Below, in pieces: positions 52,380-61,074 of a stretch of 61,239 nucleotides of DNA. Position numbers and translations under genes: made by a program. The notes under the pieces were generated by a model. That model made no database searches. It worked only from the letters and a program-made list of their open reading frames with translations, and was not told where the DNA came from. Each line of letters begins with the position of its first letter. Within the stretch, counting starts at the first letter, position 1. The stretch comes from Berkiella_A sp050252335. Its GTDB lineage: Bacteria > Pseudomonadota > Gammaproteobacteria > Berkiellales > Berkiellaceae. The stretch spans positions 1-61,239 of the forward strand of contig JBFWLB010000009.1 of assembly GCA_050252335.1 (NCBI GenBank), written 5' to 3'.

Positions 52380-52625
52380 ATGAAAAAAATTTCTCTTGGA
52401 ATATTCATTGCAATCACTGTGTGCACAATGAATGCATGTTCCCATTTGCGCAAGGAAGACAGATCATCAATGTCATCAACGAAAGAAGCAACCTCTTTGT
52501 CACAATCACAGTCAGTATCTCAACCTAAAAAGAAGTTCAACAACATCAGCCAGTGGTTGTTTCGAGAGCCTGCACACAGTGAGAGCTATGAAAGAGGCGC
52601 ATATCGTGTGCGTGACAGAAAATAG
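52380..52625 (+). CDS. Small putative lipoprotein
   Basis: An 81-residue protein. The N-terminus MKKISLGIFIAITVCTMNAC has a basic start, hydrophobic core and a lipobox-like MNAC with the acylated Cys at 20. The mature part is Ser/Gln-rich, then KKKFNNISQWLFREP, and ends with RVRDRK, similar to the RDRN/GDRN ends of the two preceding proteins. No family recognised. It closes the small-exported-protein cluster before the convergent liv operon. Confidence 0.78.
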   Translation: MKKISLGIFIAITVCTMNACSHLRKEDRSSMSSTKEATSLSQSQSVSQPKKKFNNISQWLFREPAHSESYERGAYRVRDRK

Positions 52626-52653
52626 AAACAAGCTATTGGGGCAATTATAGAGA

Positions 52654-53388
52654 TTAAGCAGATACTCTGTGTTTGCCTAAATAAGCCGATTGAATATTGG
52701 TGTTGTTGAGTAATGACTGACCTGTGCCAGTAAGTTCTATTTTTCCATTCACAAGCACATATCCGCGATGTGCAAGTTTGAGGGCATGGTTTGCATTTTG
52801 CTCAACCAAAAATAAAGTAGTGCCCGCTTTTGCAATCTCAGAGAGTATTTTGAATATTTGCGTTACCAACAAAGGTGCTAAACCAAGACTGGGTTCATCT
52901 AGAAAAAATACACGTGGTTTTGGCATGAGACCTCGACCAATAGCCAACATTTGTTGTTCTCCGCCAGATAACGTGCCTGCTCGCTGAGCGCGTCTATCGT
53001 ATAAAATGGGGAAAAGAGAATATATATATTTTTGTTGCATTTGATTTTGCGTTTTATTTTTGATGGCAAATGCACCTAATTGCAAATTTTCTTCAACAGT
53101 GAGTTTTGGGAATATACGTCTTCCTTCAGGAGATACAGAGATGCCGAGTTTTATGATTTCATGAGGGCTCAAATGATGAATGGCTGTACCTTCAAATAAA
53201 ATGCTGCCTGCTGTTATTGGGGGCTCTTTAAATAAGGACATCAGTAAGGTTGTTTTTCCTGCGCCATTTGCGCCAATGAGTGTGACAATTTCGTTTTCAT
53301 AGATTTCCAATGATACATCGTTTAAGGCTGTGATAGCGCCATAGTGGGCAACAATGTTTTTATATTGCAGTAAGGGAGTATTATTCAT
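52654..53388 (-). CDS. livF: Branched-chain amino acid ABC transporter ATPase LivF
   Basis: A 244-residue ATPase with Walker A GANGAGKTT, LivF-type PEGRRIFPKLTVEENLQLGA, signature LSGGEQQMLAIGRGLM and Walker B VFFLDEPSLGLAP. It provides one of the two cytoplasmic ATPase subunits of the leucine/isoleucine/valine importer. It is the last gene of livK-livH-livM-livG-livF and follows livG by 20 bases. Confidence 0.95.
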   Translation of the reverse strand: MNNTPLLQYKNIVAHYGAITALNDVSLEIYENEIVTLIGANGAGKTTLLMSLFKEPPITAGSILFEGTAIHHLSPHEIIKLGISVSPEGRRIFPKLTVEENLQLGAFAIKNKTQNQMQQKYIYSLFPILYDRRAQRAGTLSGGEQQMLAIGRGLMPKPRVFFLDEPSLGLAPLLVTQIFKILSEIAKAGTTLFLVEQNANHALKLAHRGYVLVNGKIELTGTGQSLLNNTNIQSAYLGKHRVSA

Positions 53389-53408
53389 AGGATATTCTTC
53401 ATATTCTT

Positions 53409-54278
53409 TCAGGCTGCATCTTGTTCAATTCCCAAATAGGCTGCAATAACGCGTTTATTATCTCTAACCATCTCTGGTGAGCCTTGGCAAATAACTTTAC
53501 CATGATCGAGAACGATAATTTGATCGGATATACCCATTACCATGTTCATATCATGTTCAATCAGTAAAATGGTGAGTTCAAGATTTTGTTTAAGATGTAG
53601 TAGCAAAGTGCTTAATTCTTCTGTTTCTTGAGGGTTTAAGCCCGCCGCAGGTTCATCTAAACAGAGTAGTTTGGGTTTTAAGCAAAGACAACGCGCAATT
53701 TCTAAATGACGTTGTTGACCATAAGATAGCTCGCCAGCTAAGCGATTGGCTTGTGCGGTTAAATGAAAATTTTCCAACCAATAGAAGGCTATCTCCAATG
53801 CATGATTTTCCCAGTTCTGAAATTTCTTTGTATTGAATAAGCCACTTAGAAGATTACGATGCGCAAATGTATGTTGTGCTACCAGTAAATTTTCTACAAC
53901 CGTCATCTCTTTAAAAAGACGAATATTTTGAAAGGTTCTGGCAATACCTGCTTGGGCGACTAAGTGAGAGCCACCGAACATTTTATAATACAGGCACTGA
54001 TATAATTTATAAGGCGATAAGAGATAGCGTAAGTGAAAGGGCATACCTAATAGCGTACGGATATTAATGCGTTGCTGCTGATTGAAATATAAAGACCCTT
54101 GACTGGCATGATAAAAGCCGGTTAAACAATTAAAAAGCGTTGTTTTACCTGCACCATTGGGTCCAATGATGGCGGTGATACTTTTTTCTTTTACATCGAA
54201 GGAAATATCTTCGAGTGCATGTATGCCACCAAAAGTCATTCCTAATTTTTCAACGTTTAAAATGCTGTTATTATTCAT
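53409..54278 (-). CDS. livG: Branched-chain amino acid ABC transporter ATPase LivG
   Basis: A 289-residue ATPase: MTFGGIHALEDISF at the start, Walker A GPNGAGKTT, a LivG-type insertion with GIARTFQNIRLFKEMTVVENLL, signature LSYGQQRHLEIARCL and Walker B LLCLDEPAAGLNP, then LLIEHDMNMVM. The frame is open to 54335, but ATG 54278 (MNNNSILNVEKL) fits the family and overlaps the livM stop by eight bases. The stretch between the Walker A and GIARTFQN (LGMPFHLRYLLSPYKLY) is longer than in typical LivG. Confidence 0.94.
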   Translation of the reverse strand: MNNNSILNVEKLGMTFGGIHALEDISFDVKEKSITAIIGPNGAGKTTLFNCLTGFYHASQGSLYFNQQQRINIRTLLGMPFHLRYLLSPYKLYQCLYYKMFGGSHLVAQAGIARTFQNIRLFKEMTVVENLLVAQHTFAHRNLLSGLFNTKKFQNWENHALEIAFYWLENFHLTAQANRLAGELSYGQQRHLEIARCLCLKPKLLCLDEPAAGLNPQETEELSTLLLHLKQNLELTILLIEHDMNMVMGISDQIIVLDHGKVICQGSPEMVRDNKRVIAAYLGIEQDAA

Positions 54279-55542
54279 AAGTAATCGGTCTTTGTATCTG
54301 TTTTTTAGGTGCGTCAAACCATTGTCGAACAACACCCACCAAGCCTTTAGGGCGCCAGATCATCATTAAAACCATTAAAGCACCAAAGCCAAGCATTCGG
54401 TATTCAGAGAATTCTCTTAATAGTTCAGGCAATAAGGTGAGCACAATGGCTGCAAAGACAACACCCACGATAGAACCCATGCCACCTAATACAACAATGG
54501 CTAAGATAATGGCCGATTCAAAGAAAGTGAAGGAAGCTGGATTCACAAAACCTTCATGCGCTGCAAAGAATACGCCCCCTAAGCTGCCGACCATTGCGCC
54601 TAAGCTAAAGGCTGATAGCTTTGTTGTGACATGATTGATACCAAGAGAGCGACAGGCAATTTCATCTTCTCGTAATGCTTCCCAAGCACGTCCAATAGGC
54701 ATTTTTTGTAGTCGGAAAACAAAGCGCAGCATCAAACATACAATTAGAAATAATAAGAGATAAATAAAGATATAGCGGTAGTTTGCAGAATAGGTGATGC
54801 CTAAAAATTCATGAAAGGTTATGCCACCTTCCTTGGCGCGGCGTGTAAATTCTAGACCGAATAAAGTAGGGGCAGGTGCTGAAATACCATTGGGACCATG
54901 GGTAAAAGACGCCCAATTGTTAAGCACTAAATGAATAATTTCACCAAAGCCCAGTGTGACAATGGCTAAATAGTCGCCATGCATTCTTAAGACAGGGAAA
55001 CCTAAGAGCGCACCAAAACTGGCTGCAAGTAAAGCGCAAAAAGGCAGCGCGCCCCAAAATCCTAGACCCAAATACTCAGCTCCTAAAGCGTAGCCATAAG
55101 CACCTACTGCATAGAAAGCAACAAAACCTAGATCGAGTAAGCCTGCCAGCCCAACAACAATATTTAATCCTAAACCTAATAACACATAAATAAGTGCAAG
55201 TATGGCAACACTCAGCCAATATTTTCCTAAGAAGAAGGGGAGTAATAAACCGATGCTAAAAAGCATTAAGAGTACGAGCCAGTTTTTATGAAAGGGTCTT
55301 CTAACAGTAATTTTTGAGGCTTTGGAAGGAGATAATTTTTTCCACCAGGCTTTATGGCTTTGTGTTTCCTGACCTATGATGAGTAAAAATCGGCCTATAA
55401 ATACAATAAGGGCTAAAGCGATAGGGCGCATGAGGGCAAAATCGATGCTAAAGCCACGGAGTATGAGTCCTGTAATTGGCCCAAACACTAAGAAAGCGAT
55501 AATGCTTGTATAAAATGAATCTAGTAGTGCTTTCCTCAGCAT
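54271..55542 (-). CDS. livM: Branched-chain amino acid ABC transporter permease LivM
   Basis: A 423-residue inner-membrane permease with about ten segments. The N-terminal 90 residues form an extra hydrophobic module, as in long LivM proteins. The core has YVLLGLGLNIVVGLAGLLDLGFVAFYAVGAY split over helices and the EAA-like loop GRAWEALREDEIACRSLGIN, which contacts the ATPases. It starts four bases after the livH stop and overlaps livG. Confidence 0.95.
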   Translation of the reverse strand: MLRKALLDSFYTSIIAFLVFGPITGLILRGFSIDFALMRPIALALIVFIGRFLLIIGQETQSHKAWWKKLSPSKASKITVRRPFHKNWLVLLMLFSIGLLLPFFLGKYWLSVAILALIYVLLGLGLNIVVGLAGLLDLGFVAFYAVGAYGYALGAEYLGLGFWGALPFCALLAASFGALLGFPVLRMHGDYLAIVTLGFGEIIHLVLNNWASFTHGPNGISAPAPTLFGLEFTRRAKEGGITFHEFLGITYSANYRYIFIYLLLFLIVCLMLRFVFRLQKMPIGRAWEALREDEIACRSLGINHVTTKLSAFSLGAMVGSLGGVFFAAHEGFVNPASFTFFESAIILAIVVLGGMGSIVGVVFAAIVLTLLPELLREFSEYRMLGFGALMVLMMIWRPKGLVGVVRQWFDAPKKQIQRPITYE

Positions 55543-55546
55543 CCGT

Positions 55547-56464
55547 TTATACCTTTTCTACTTCTGGTGTTCCCAGCAAACCACTGGGTTTGAAAATAAG
55601 TACTAACACTAAGATGGAGAAAGCAAATACATCTTTAAAATCAACATCGATAAAACCTGAGAATAGGGATTCTGCCATACCTAGTAGCAAACCACCTAAC
55701 ATGGCGCCAGGTAATGATCCAATGCCCCCCAGAACAGCGGCAGTGAAGGCTTTTATGCCAATGATAAAACCAATATAGAAGTTAAAAGAACCATAATTGA
55801 GGGAAACAAGGATGCCTGCGATAGCAGCCATTATGGCGCCAATCACAAAAACCAAGGGGATAATTTTATGAGTGGGAATACCCAAAATACTGGCCATCTT
55901 AAGATCTTGTTGGGTGGCACGCATGGCTTTGCCCAAACGGGTTTTTTTAATCATTAAGCTTAACAATATCATGCTGATGATGGTTGTGAGCATGATAGAA
56001 AGCTGTACATGGGTAATTTGAATGAAATGACCTTCGCTGCCAAAACGCCAATGTCCTTCTAATAAAGAGGGGATACCTTGGCTGCGCGCTCCCTGACTGA
56101 CGCGTACATAGTTTTGCAAAACAAGAGACATACCAATCGCAGAAATTAAAGGTGCTAGTCGTGTAGAGCCTCGAAGTGGTTTATAAGCAATGCGCTCAAT
56201 ACACCAGCCGTAAATGCCTGTTATTGTGAGGGTAAGTATGAAGGTGATGGCTAGCACAATCGGTAAGGCTGTAATGCCTAGTAGAGAAAGCAGGGCAATA
56301 AAAATAGCAGCAAGATAGGCTGAAATCATATAGACATCGCCATGTGCAAAATTGATCATGCCGATGATGCCGTAAACCATGGTATAGCCAATGGCTATAA
56401 GACCATAAATGGATCCGAGTACAAGTCCATTGATGAGCTGCTGGCCAATGACTATCCAATCCAT
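55547..56464 (-). CDS. livH: Branched-chain amino acid ABC transporter permease LivH
   Basis: A 305-residue permease with about eight membrane segments; LVLGSIYGLIAIGYTMVYG near the N-terminus, INFAHGDVYMISAY and the EAA-like loop GKAMRATQQDLKMASILGI are LivH features. I prefer ATG 56464; an in-frame TTG at 56476 adds four residues. The start region contains a short direct repeat (TATGGATTGGATAG twice). Second gene of the liv operon, after the binding protein. Confidence 0.94.
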   Translation of the reverse strand: MDWIVIGQQLINGLVLGSIYGLIAIGYTMVYGIIGMINFAHGDVYMISAYLAAIFIALLSLLGITALPIVLAITFILTLTITGIYGWCIERIAYKPLRGSTRLAPLISAIGMSLVLQNYVRVSQGARSQGIPSLLEGHWRFGSEGHFIQITHVQLSIMLTTIISMILLSLMIKKTRLGKAMRATQQDLKMASILGIPTHKIIPLVFVIGAIMAAIAGILVSLNYGSFNFYIGFIIGIKAFTAAVLGGIGSLPGAMLGGLLLGMAESLFSGFIDVDFKDVFAFSILVLVLIFKPSGLLGTPEVEKV

Positions 56465-56490
56465 ATAACTATCCAATCCATAGTCGTTGC

Positions 56491-57624
56491 TTAGGATACA
56501 GTATTTTTATATTGATGGTATTTGCCATCTTTGTCCCAGAAATAGATGACATAATCAGATGTTTTTAAATCACCTTTTTCATCCCAGGCTTTTTTTCCCA
56601 TAATCGTTTCAACTGAGTTGGTTTTTAACCAGGCACTCAGTTGTTCGCCTTGTGTGGATTTTGTTGCTTCCATTGCTTTTGCAATAATTTGTAGCGTTGC
56701 ATAGGAATATAGCGTATATCCTTCTGGCTCGTAGCCATTTTTTCTAAAAGTGTCGACAACACGTTTACCTTCCGGTAGAGCGCGTGGATCGGCACCAAAA
56801 GTCATGTAGACATTTTTGACTATTTTGGAACCGCCTGCCGCAACCACGAAGTCTTCAGACATAATTCCGTCACCTGAAACAAAAGCTATCATGCTGCCTT
56901 GCTCCCTTAATTGACGGACAAGAGGGCCAGCCTCATTATGGAGTCCACCAAAATAAACAGCTTCTGCTTTGACTTGTTTTATTTTGGTAACTAAAGCATT
57001 AAAATCTTTTTCACCTCGCGTTAAGCCTTCATATAAAACCACTTCAATGCCCAGTGTTTGCAAATGGTTCATCATGGCATCTGCAATGCCTTTGCCGTAG
57101 GTATCTTTGTCATGGATAACAGCAACTTTTTTGGCATTCAGTTTGTCATCGAGAAAATCTGCGGCAACGACACCTTGTTGATCATCACGACCGCAGGTTC
57201 TAAAGATGGTTTTAAGGCCTCTGTCTGTGACGCGTGGATTTGTAGAAGCTGGAGTAATCATCAACACATCACTTTCTGCGTATATGTTTGATGCCGGAAT
57301 GGTAGAAGAAGAACAGAAATGACCAATGACCGCTTTTACCTCTTCTTGATCAACCATACGGTTTGCAACAGCAATGGCTTGTTTAGGCTCACAGGCATCA
57401 TCCGCTTTAACCAATTCAAGCTTTTGACCTAGAATACCGCCCTTTGCATTTATATCTTTGGCGGCTTGTTCAGCACCTTTCCATAATTGTTCACCAAAAG
57501 AAGCGTAAGCACCTGATAAAGGGCCTGCAATGGCAATTTTAATATTTTCTTTTGCAAACAGTGGGGCTGAGAGTAGTGCACTGCACAGTAAAGGGCCGAT
57601 TATCTTCTTTATTCCGTTTAACAC
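56491..57624 (-). CDS. livK: Branched-chain amino acid ABC transporter periplasmic binding protein
   Basis: A 377-residue periplasmic receptor (LivJ/LivK type). The GTG start has AGGAG nine bases upstream and is followed by a signal peptide with cleavage near LFAKE. IAIAGPLSGAYASFGEQLWKG opens the mature domain; VIGHFCSSSTIPASNIYAE and ITPASTNPRVTD are the ligand-binding hinge segments. It heads the liv operon and should bind leucine, isoleucine or valine, feeding the degradation genes of the same window. A non-proteinogenic ligand cannot be excluded. Confidence 0.94.
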   Translation of the reverse strand: MLNGIKKIIGPLLCSALLSAPLFAKENIKIAIAGPLSGAYASFGEQLWKGAEQAAKDINAKGGILGQKLELVKADDACEPKQAIAVANRMVDQEEVKAVIGHFCSSSTIPASNIYAESDVLMITPASTNPRVTDRGLKTIFRTCGRDDQQGVVAADFLDDKLNAKKVAVIHDKDTYGKGIADAMMNHLQTLGIEVVLYEGLTRGEKDFNALVTKIKQVKAEAVYFGGLHNEAGPLVRQLREQGSMIAFVSGDGIMSEDFVVAAGGSKIVKNVYMTFGADPRALPEGKRVVDTFRKNGYEPEGYTLYSYATLQIIAKAMEATKSTQGEQLSAWLKTNSVETIMGKKAWDEKGDLKTSDYVIYFWDKDGKYHQYKNTVS

Positions 57625-57653
57625 AAGATGCCACTCCTTTGACTATTAAAGCA

Positions 57654-58343
57654 TTATGCCTTTTCAAGACTGATTTGATAAAAGGGATTGGGGATTTTAA
57701 CTTTAGCTTCCGTATATCCACCCTTTAAATCATCGGGTTGATCGCCAATATTGAGGATAATTTCATAACCTTTGTGAGCAATATCCTTTCTTGCATAGGT
57801 TTTGTAATCTGTTGTTGATAATTTGTCGTTTGAGATGGGACGCATATAGATATCTTCCCAGGTATGATAACCTGCCCGCTTTAGATTCATGACAGTGACA
57901 GTACTGATCTCTGGGGTATGAGGGCGGCCTGTAATAAAGAAAACAGCAACATTGTGATCAATGGCATGTTGATAAAGATTTAAGATTGAATCAATAGCAG
58001 GTGCATCCCCTTGTAAATAAGCGCCAGTAAATGCTTCTGTATTACCGGTAAAGTGCATGCGTTTCAAGCTTGCATAATTAGAAAGCGCTGTCTCATCAAT
58101 ATCCAGTACAATGGCAAGCTTTGCTTCTTTACGATTGCGGATTTGGATGTCTAAATATTTTCTTGCTTTGTTTATTTCTGCTTCAATGTCTTTAAAATAA
58201 TTCCCTGATTCATAATATTCTGTCAGCGTTTTAATGATCTCTGGGCTTTGTCCCTTTGTATAAGCGGCTTGTATGTATGAGGGTGCAGTAAGTACGCAAA
58301 GCAAACACACTGTGGAAAAAATAGAGCCTATTCTAACTTTCAT
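57654..58343 (-). CDS. Secreted HAD-family acid phosphatase (class B/IIIB type)
   Basis: A 229-residue protein with a signal peptide (MKVRIGSIFSTVCLLC..., cleavage near IQAAY) and a HAD IIIB phosphatase domain: LDIDETALSNY (nucleophile and acid/base Asp), FFITGRP, a conserved Lys region, and NIGDQPDDLKGG. Relatives are periplasmic or outer-membrane acid phosphatases that dephosphorylate nucleotides. Minus strand, immediately downstream of the membrane-protein gene at 58357. In principle such an enzyme could supply nucleosides or phosphate. Confidence 0.9.
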   Translation of the reverse strand: MKVRIGSIFSTVCLLCVLTAPSYIQAAYTKGQSPEIIKTLTEYYESGNYFKDIEAEINKARKYLDIQIRNRKEAKLAIVLDIDETALSNYASLKRMHFTGNTEAFTGAYLQGDAPAIDSILNLYQHAIDHNVAVFFITGRPHTPEISTVTVMNLKRAGYHTWEDIYMRPISNDKLSTTDYKTYARKDIAHKGYEIILNIGDQPDDLKGGYTEAKVKIPNPFYQISLEKA

Positions 58344-58356
58344 ATTTCTCTTAAGC

Positions 58357-59115
58357 TTAGCCTACTGTAAAAGGAGATTGATTTTGCCGTTGCTTGATTC
58401 GTAAATCATTAAACAACACTAATGCAATACTAAAGGTTAAAGGTAACAGTAAGCTTTGCAAAATGAGGTGTAGTGCAAACACATAATAATACCAGCCCGT
58501 TATTTGGAATAGTGCTTTGGAAAAAATACTAACTAATAATACAAAGGCCAATAGCATGATAATAATGTTCAGTAAGAGGGGCACGCTCATAATAACAAAG
58601 GTATGCCACCAATTACCCCATACAAGCTGATGGCTTGTTAAAAGAGACTGTAATACGCCCTTGTTTTCATTGACGACCATCATAAAAGAGAACATCAATG
58701 TAATGGACAATATAAAACCAGGTACGATCAATAGCATCGTGCCACTAAAGACAATGATCAAATAGAGTGCAGCGACTAAGAGGGTTGTCACTAACCTATA
58801 GAGGCTTTGTTTGATGGATTGCAGGGTCGAATTCTGAATACCATTACATAAGCAATGCAACTTAAATAATAAGCCTAAACTAAAGATCAGAGAAAGAAGC
58901 CAGCTTAAACTCAGCATTAATAAATGTGTTACTGAGTGTTCTGATATGTGAATATTTGAAGTGAGTGTAATGTAAGGCCAATATAAAGGCACAAGAAAAA
59001 AGAAGGATGCAATAAACGCAAGTAGTGCTCCTTGCGTATAAGAGAATTTATAGAGTTTAAATCCGCTTTCAAGAATTTCAGATTGTTGACTTGATTTTGT
59101 TAATAAACTAAACAT
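58357..59115 (-). CDS. Multi-pass membrane protein of unknown function
   Basis: A 252-residue protein with about six hydrophobic segments (starting ALLAFIASFFFLVPLYW and including VAALYLIIVFSGTMLLIVPGFILSITLMFSF). The GTMLLIVPGFILSITLMFS segment resembles a motif seen in YciC/DUF975-type membrane proteins, but I cannot assign it firmly. It lies 13 bases upstream of the acid phosphatase gene on the same strand, probably cotranscribed. Confidence 0.8.
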   Translation of the reverse strand: MFSLLTKSSQQSEILESGFKLYKFSYTQGALLAFIASFFFLVPLYWPYITLTSNIHISEHSVTHLLMLSLSWLLSLIFSLGLLFKLHCLCNGIQNSTLQSIKQSLYRLVTTLLVAALYLIIVFSGTMLLIVPGFILSITLMFSFMMVVNENKGVLQSLLTSHQLVWGNWWHTFVIMSVPLLLNIIIMLLAFVLLVSIFSKALFQITGWYYYVFALHLILQSLLLPLTFSIALVLFNDLRIKQRQNQSPFTVG

Positions 59116-59304
59116 TATTACTAATATATTATTTATTCATGTTCACATCATAACGCGAAATGAGGGGAATGGAGTATTACCTTATAAAATTTTAAGTGCC
59201 TATAGATTCAAGCCCCATACCTTTCTTACACTCTTTCTCTCTTAAAGTTCATTTACTTCTATCGCTAAAATTTTGGGTGTATAGTCCAATCGTATATTCA
59301 ATAG

Positions 59305-60255
59305 ATGACAAAAAAAGTTAACAAGCAGACTATACATATGCAAGCATTGTCAATTAGCAATCTTAAGAAACAGTATGCAGATGGTACGGTAGCACTTAAA
59401 GGTGTTACTTTAGCAGTAGAACATGGAGATTTTTTTGGTCTACTTGGCCCCAATGGGGCTGGTAAATCAACAACCATTGGTATCATTGCAACACTTGTCA
59501 CCAAATCCTCTGGCCAAGTTGAAATTTATGGACATGACTTGGACAAAGATACTTATCAAGCCAAGTTTCAGTTAGGCCTTGTACCTCAAGAATTCAACTT
59601 TAATGTCTTTGAATCGCCGATGAGTATTTTGATCAATCAAGCTGGTTATTATGGTATTCCCTATAAGGAAGCGAAAAGCCGAGCAACCGATCTTTTAAAG
59701 AAATTGGATTTGTGGAGCAAAGCCCATACACCCGGTCGCATGTTATCGGGAGGCATGAAAAGACGGCTTATGATTGCGCGAGGACTCATTAATCATCCCA
59801 AATTATTAATCCTGGATGAACCTACGGCAGGGGTTGATATTGAGTTGCGTCGCTTTATGTGGGAATTTTTGAAAGATCTGAATAAGCAAGGCACAACCAT
59901 TATCTTGACAACACATTATCTTGAAGAGGCAGAGCAGCTTTGTAAAAATGTTGCCATCATTAATACAGGTGAACTGATTGAAAACAGCAGTGTGAAGCTG
60001 TTGGTTAATCAATTGCATGTAGAGAGCTATGTGCTTGATATCAAAGAACCGCTTGCAGAAGTACCAAAGTTGGATGGCTATAGTTTTATTTTACCAGAGC
60101 CGACAACCTTAGAAGTTAGTTTTCAGAGGCCTTTAACAGTCAATCAATTATTTCAAGGATTATCAGAAATCGGTTGCCAAGTATTAAGTATGCGCAACAA
60201 AGTGAATCGTTTAGAAGAATTATTTTTATCTCGAGTATCAGGAAAGCCCTTATAA
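59305..60255 (+). CDS. ABC-2 type exporter ATPase (YadG-like)
   Basis: A 316-residue ATPase: Walker A GPNGAGKSTT, Q-loop VPQEFNFNVFES, signature LSGGMKRRLMIARGL, Walker B LLILDEPTAGVD and H-loop TTHYLEEAE. The C-terminal 80 residues are the extension usual for exporter ATPases. An in-frame ATG at 59338 (MQALSISNLKKQYADG) matches the YadG family start better and may be the true start; neither has a good ribosome-binding site. Its stop overlaps the permease ATG by one base. Substrate unknown. Confidence 0.92.
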   Translation: MTKKVNKQTIHMQALSISNLKKQYADGTVALKGVTLAVEHGDFFGLLGPNGAGKSTTIGIIATLVTKSSGQVEIYGHDLDKDTYQAKFQLGLVPQEFNFNVFESPMSILINQAGYYGIPYKEAKSRATDLLKKLDLWSKAHTPGRMLSGGMKRRLMIARGLINHPKLLILDEPTAGVDIELRRFMWEFLKDLNKQGTTIILTTHYLEEAEQLCKNVAIINTGELIENSSVKLLVNQLHVESYVLDIKEPLAEVPKLDGYSFILPEPTTLEVSFQRPLTVNQLFQGLSEIGCQVLSMRNKVNRLEELFLSRVSGKPL

Positions 60256-61025
60256 TGATATGGCAAAACTACATTGCATTTAATACCCTTGTCAGAAGAG
60301 AAATTTCAAGATTTTTTCGTATTTGGACGCAAACACTGCTGCCCTCACCGATCTCAATTATTTTATATTTTATCATTTTTGGTAGCTTAATTGGGCCACG
60401 TATTGGCGAGTTGGGTGGTTATCCCTATATTGATTACATTGCGCCTGGTTTAATTATGATGGCAATTATTAATAATTCCTATGCAAATGTCGTTGCCTCA
60501 TTTTTTGGTGCTAAGTTTCAAAAAAATATCGAAGAAATGTATGTGTCTCCCATGTCGCCCAATACAATTCTATGGGGATTTGTTATTGGGGGTGTTGTCA
60601 GGGGATTTACTGTTGGCCTTATTGTGATGGCTGTTGCTTTCTTATTTGCAGACTTGCACCTTTATCATGGTTGGATAATTCTTCTTGTAGCGTTTTTAAC
60701 GGCATTGCTGTTTTCCTTGGCAGGATTATTGAACGCAATTTTCTCTAAGAAATTTGACGATATTAATATTATTCCCACCTTTGTTTTAACGCCACTCACT
60801 TATTTGGGTGGAGTCTTTTATTCTATTCATATGTTGCCATCCTTTTGGCAAAAAGTGTCTTATTTTAATCCTATGCTGTATATGGTTGATGCTTTTCGTT
60901 ATGGCATGTTAGGTGTGAGCGATATTGCCGTAGAAAAGGCCATATTATTCATTGCGAGTTTTTGTGTGATTCTGTATTTGGTGAATTGGTGGGCTTTAGT
61001 AAAGGGAATTGGGATTAAGAATTAG
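60255..61025 (+). CDS. ABC-2 type exporter permease (YadH-like)
   Basis: A 256-residue permease with six membrane segments in the ABC-2 arrangement; LVRREISRFFRIWTQTLLPSPISIILYF at the start (split by the first helix), GGVVRGFTVGLIVMAVAF in the middle and TPLTYLGGVFYSIHMLPSFWQ before the last helices are typical of YadH. The frame is open upstream to 60174, but ATG 60255 in TAATG, coupled to the ATPase stop, is the natural start. Substrate unknown. Confidence 0.93.
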   Translation: MIWQNYIAFNTLVRREISRFFRIWTQTLLPSPISIILYFIIFGSLIGPRIGELGGYPYIDYIAPGLIMMAIINNSYANVVASFFGAKFQKNIEEMYVSPMSPNTILWGFVIGGVVRGFTVGLIVMAVAFLFADLHLYHGWIILLVAFLTALLFSLAGLLNAIFSKKFDDINIIPTFVLTPLTYLGGVFYSIHMLPSFWQKVSYFNPMLYMVDAFRYGMLGVSDIAVEKAILFIASFCVILYLVNWWALVKGIGIKN

Positions 61026-61074
61026 CAGGAGTATTAAAGAAGACGATTTTTGTTGGTATTTTTTTATTCTTTGT

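Noticed and set aside
52432..52650. Second plus-strand frame overlapping the small lipoprotein gene
   Set aside because: Shifted frame with no signal sequence or ribosome-binding site; the frame from 52380 has both a plausible leader and lipobox.
56464..56480. Short direct repeat at the livH start as a regulatory site
   Set aside because: Two copies of a 14-base string next to each other fit a simple local duplication; no evidence of regulation.
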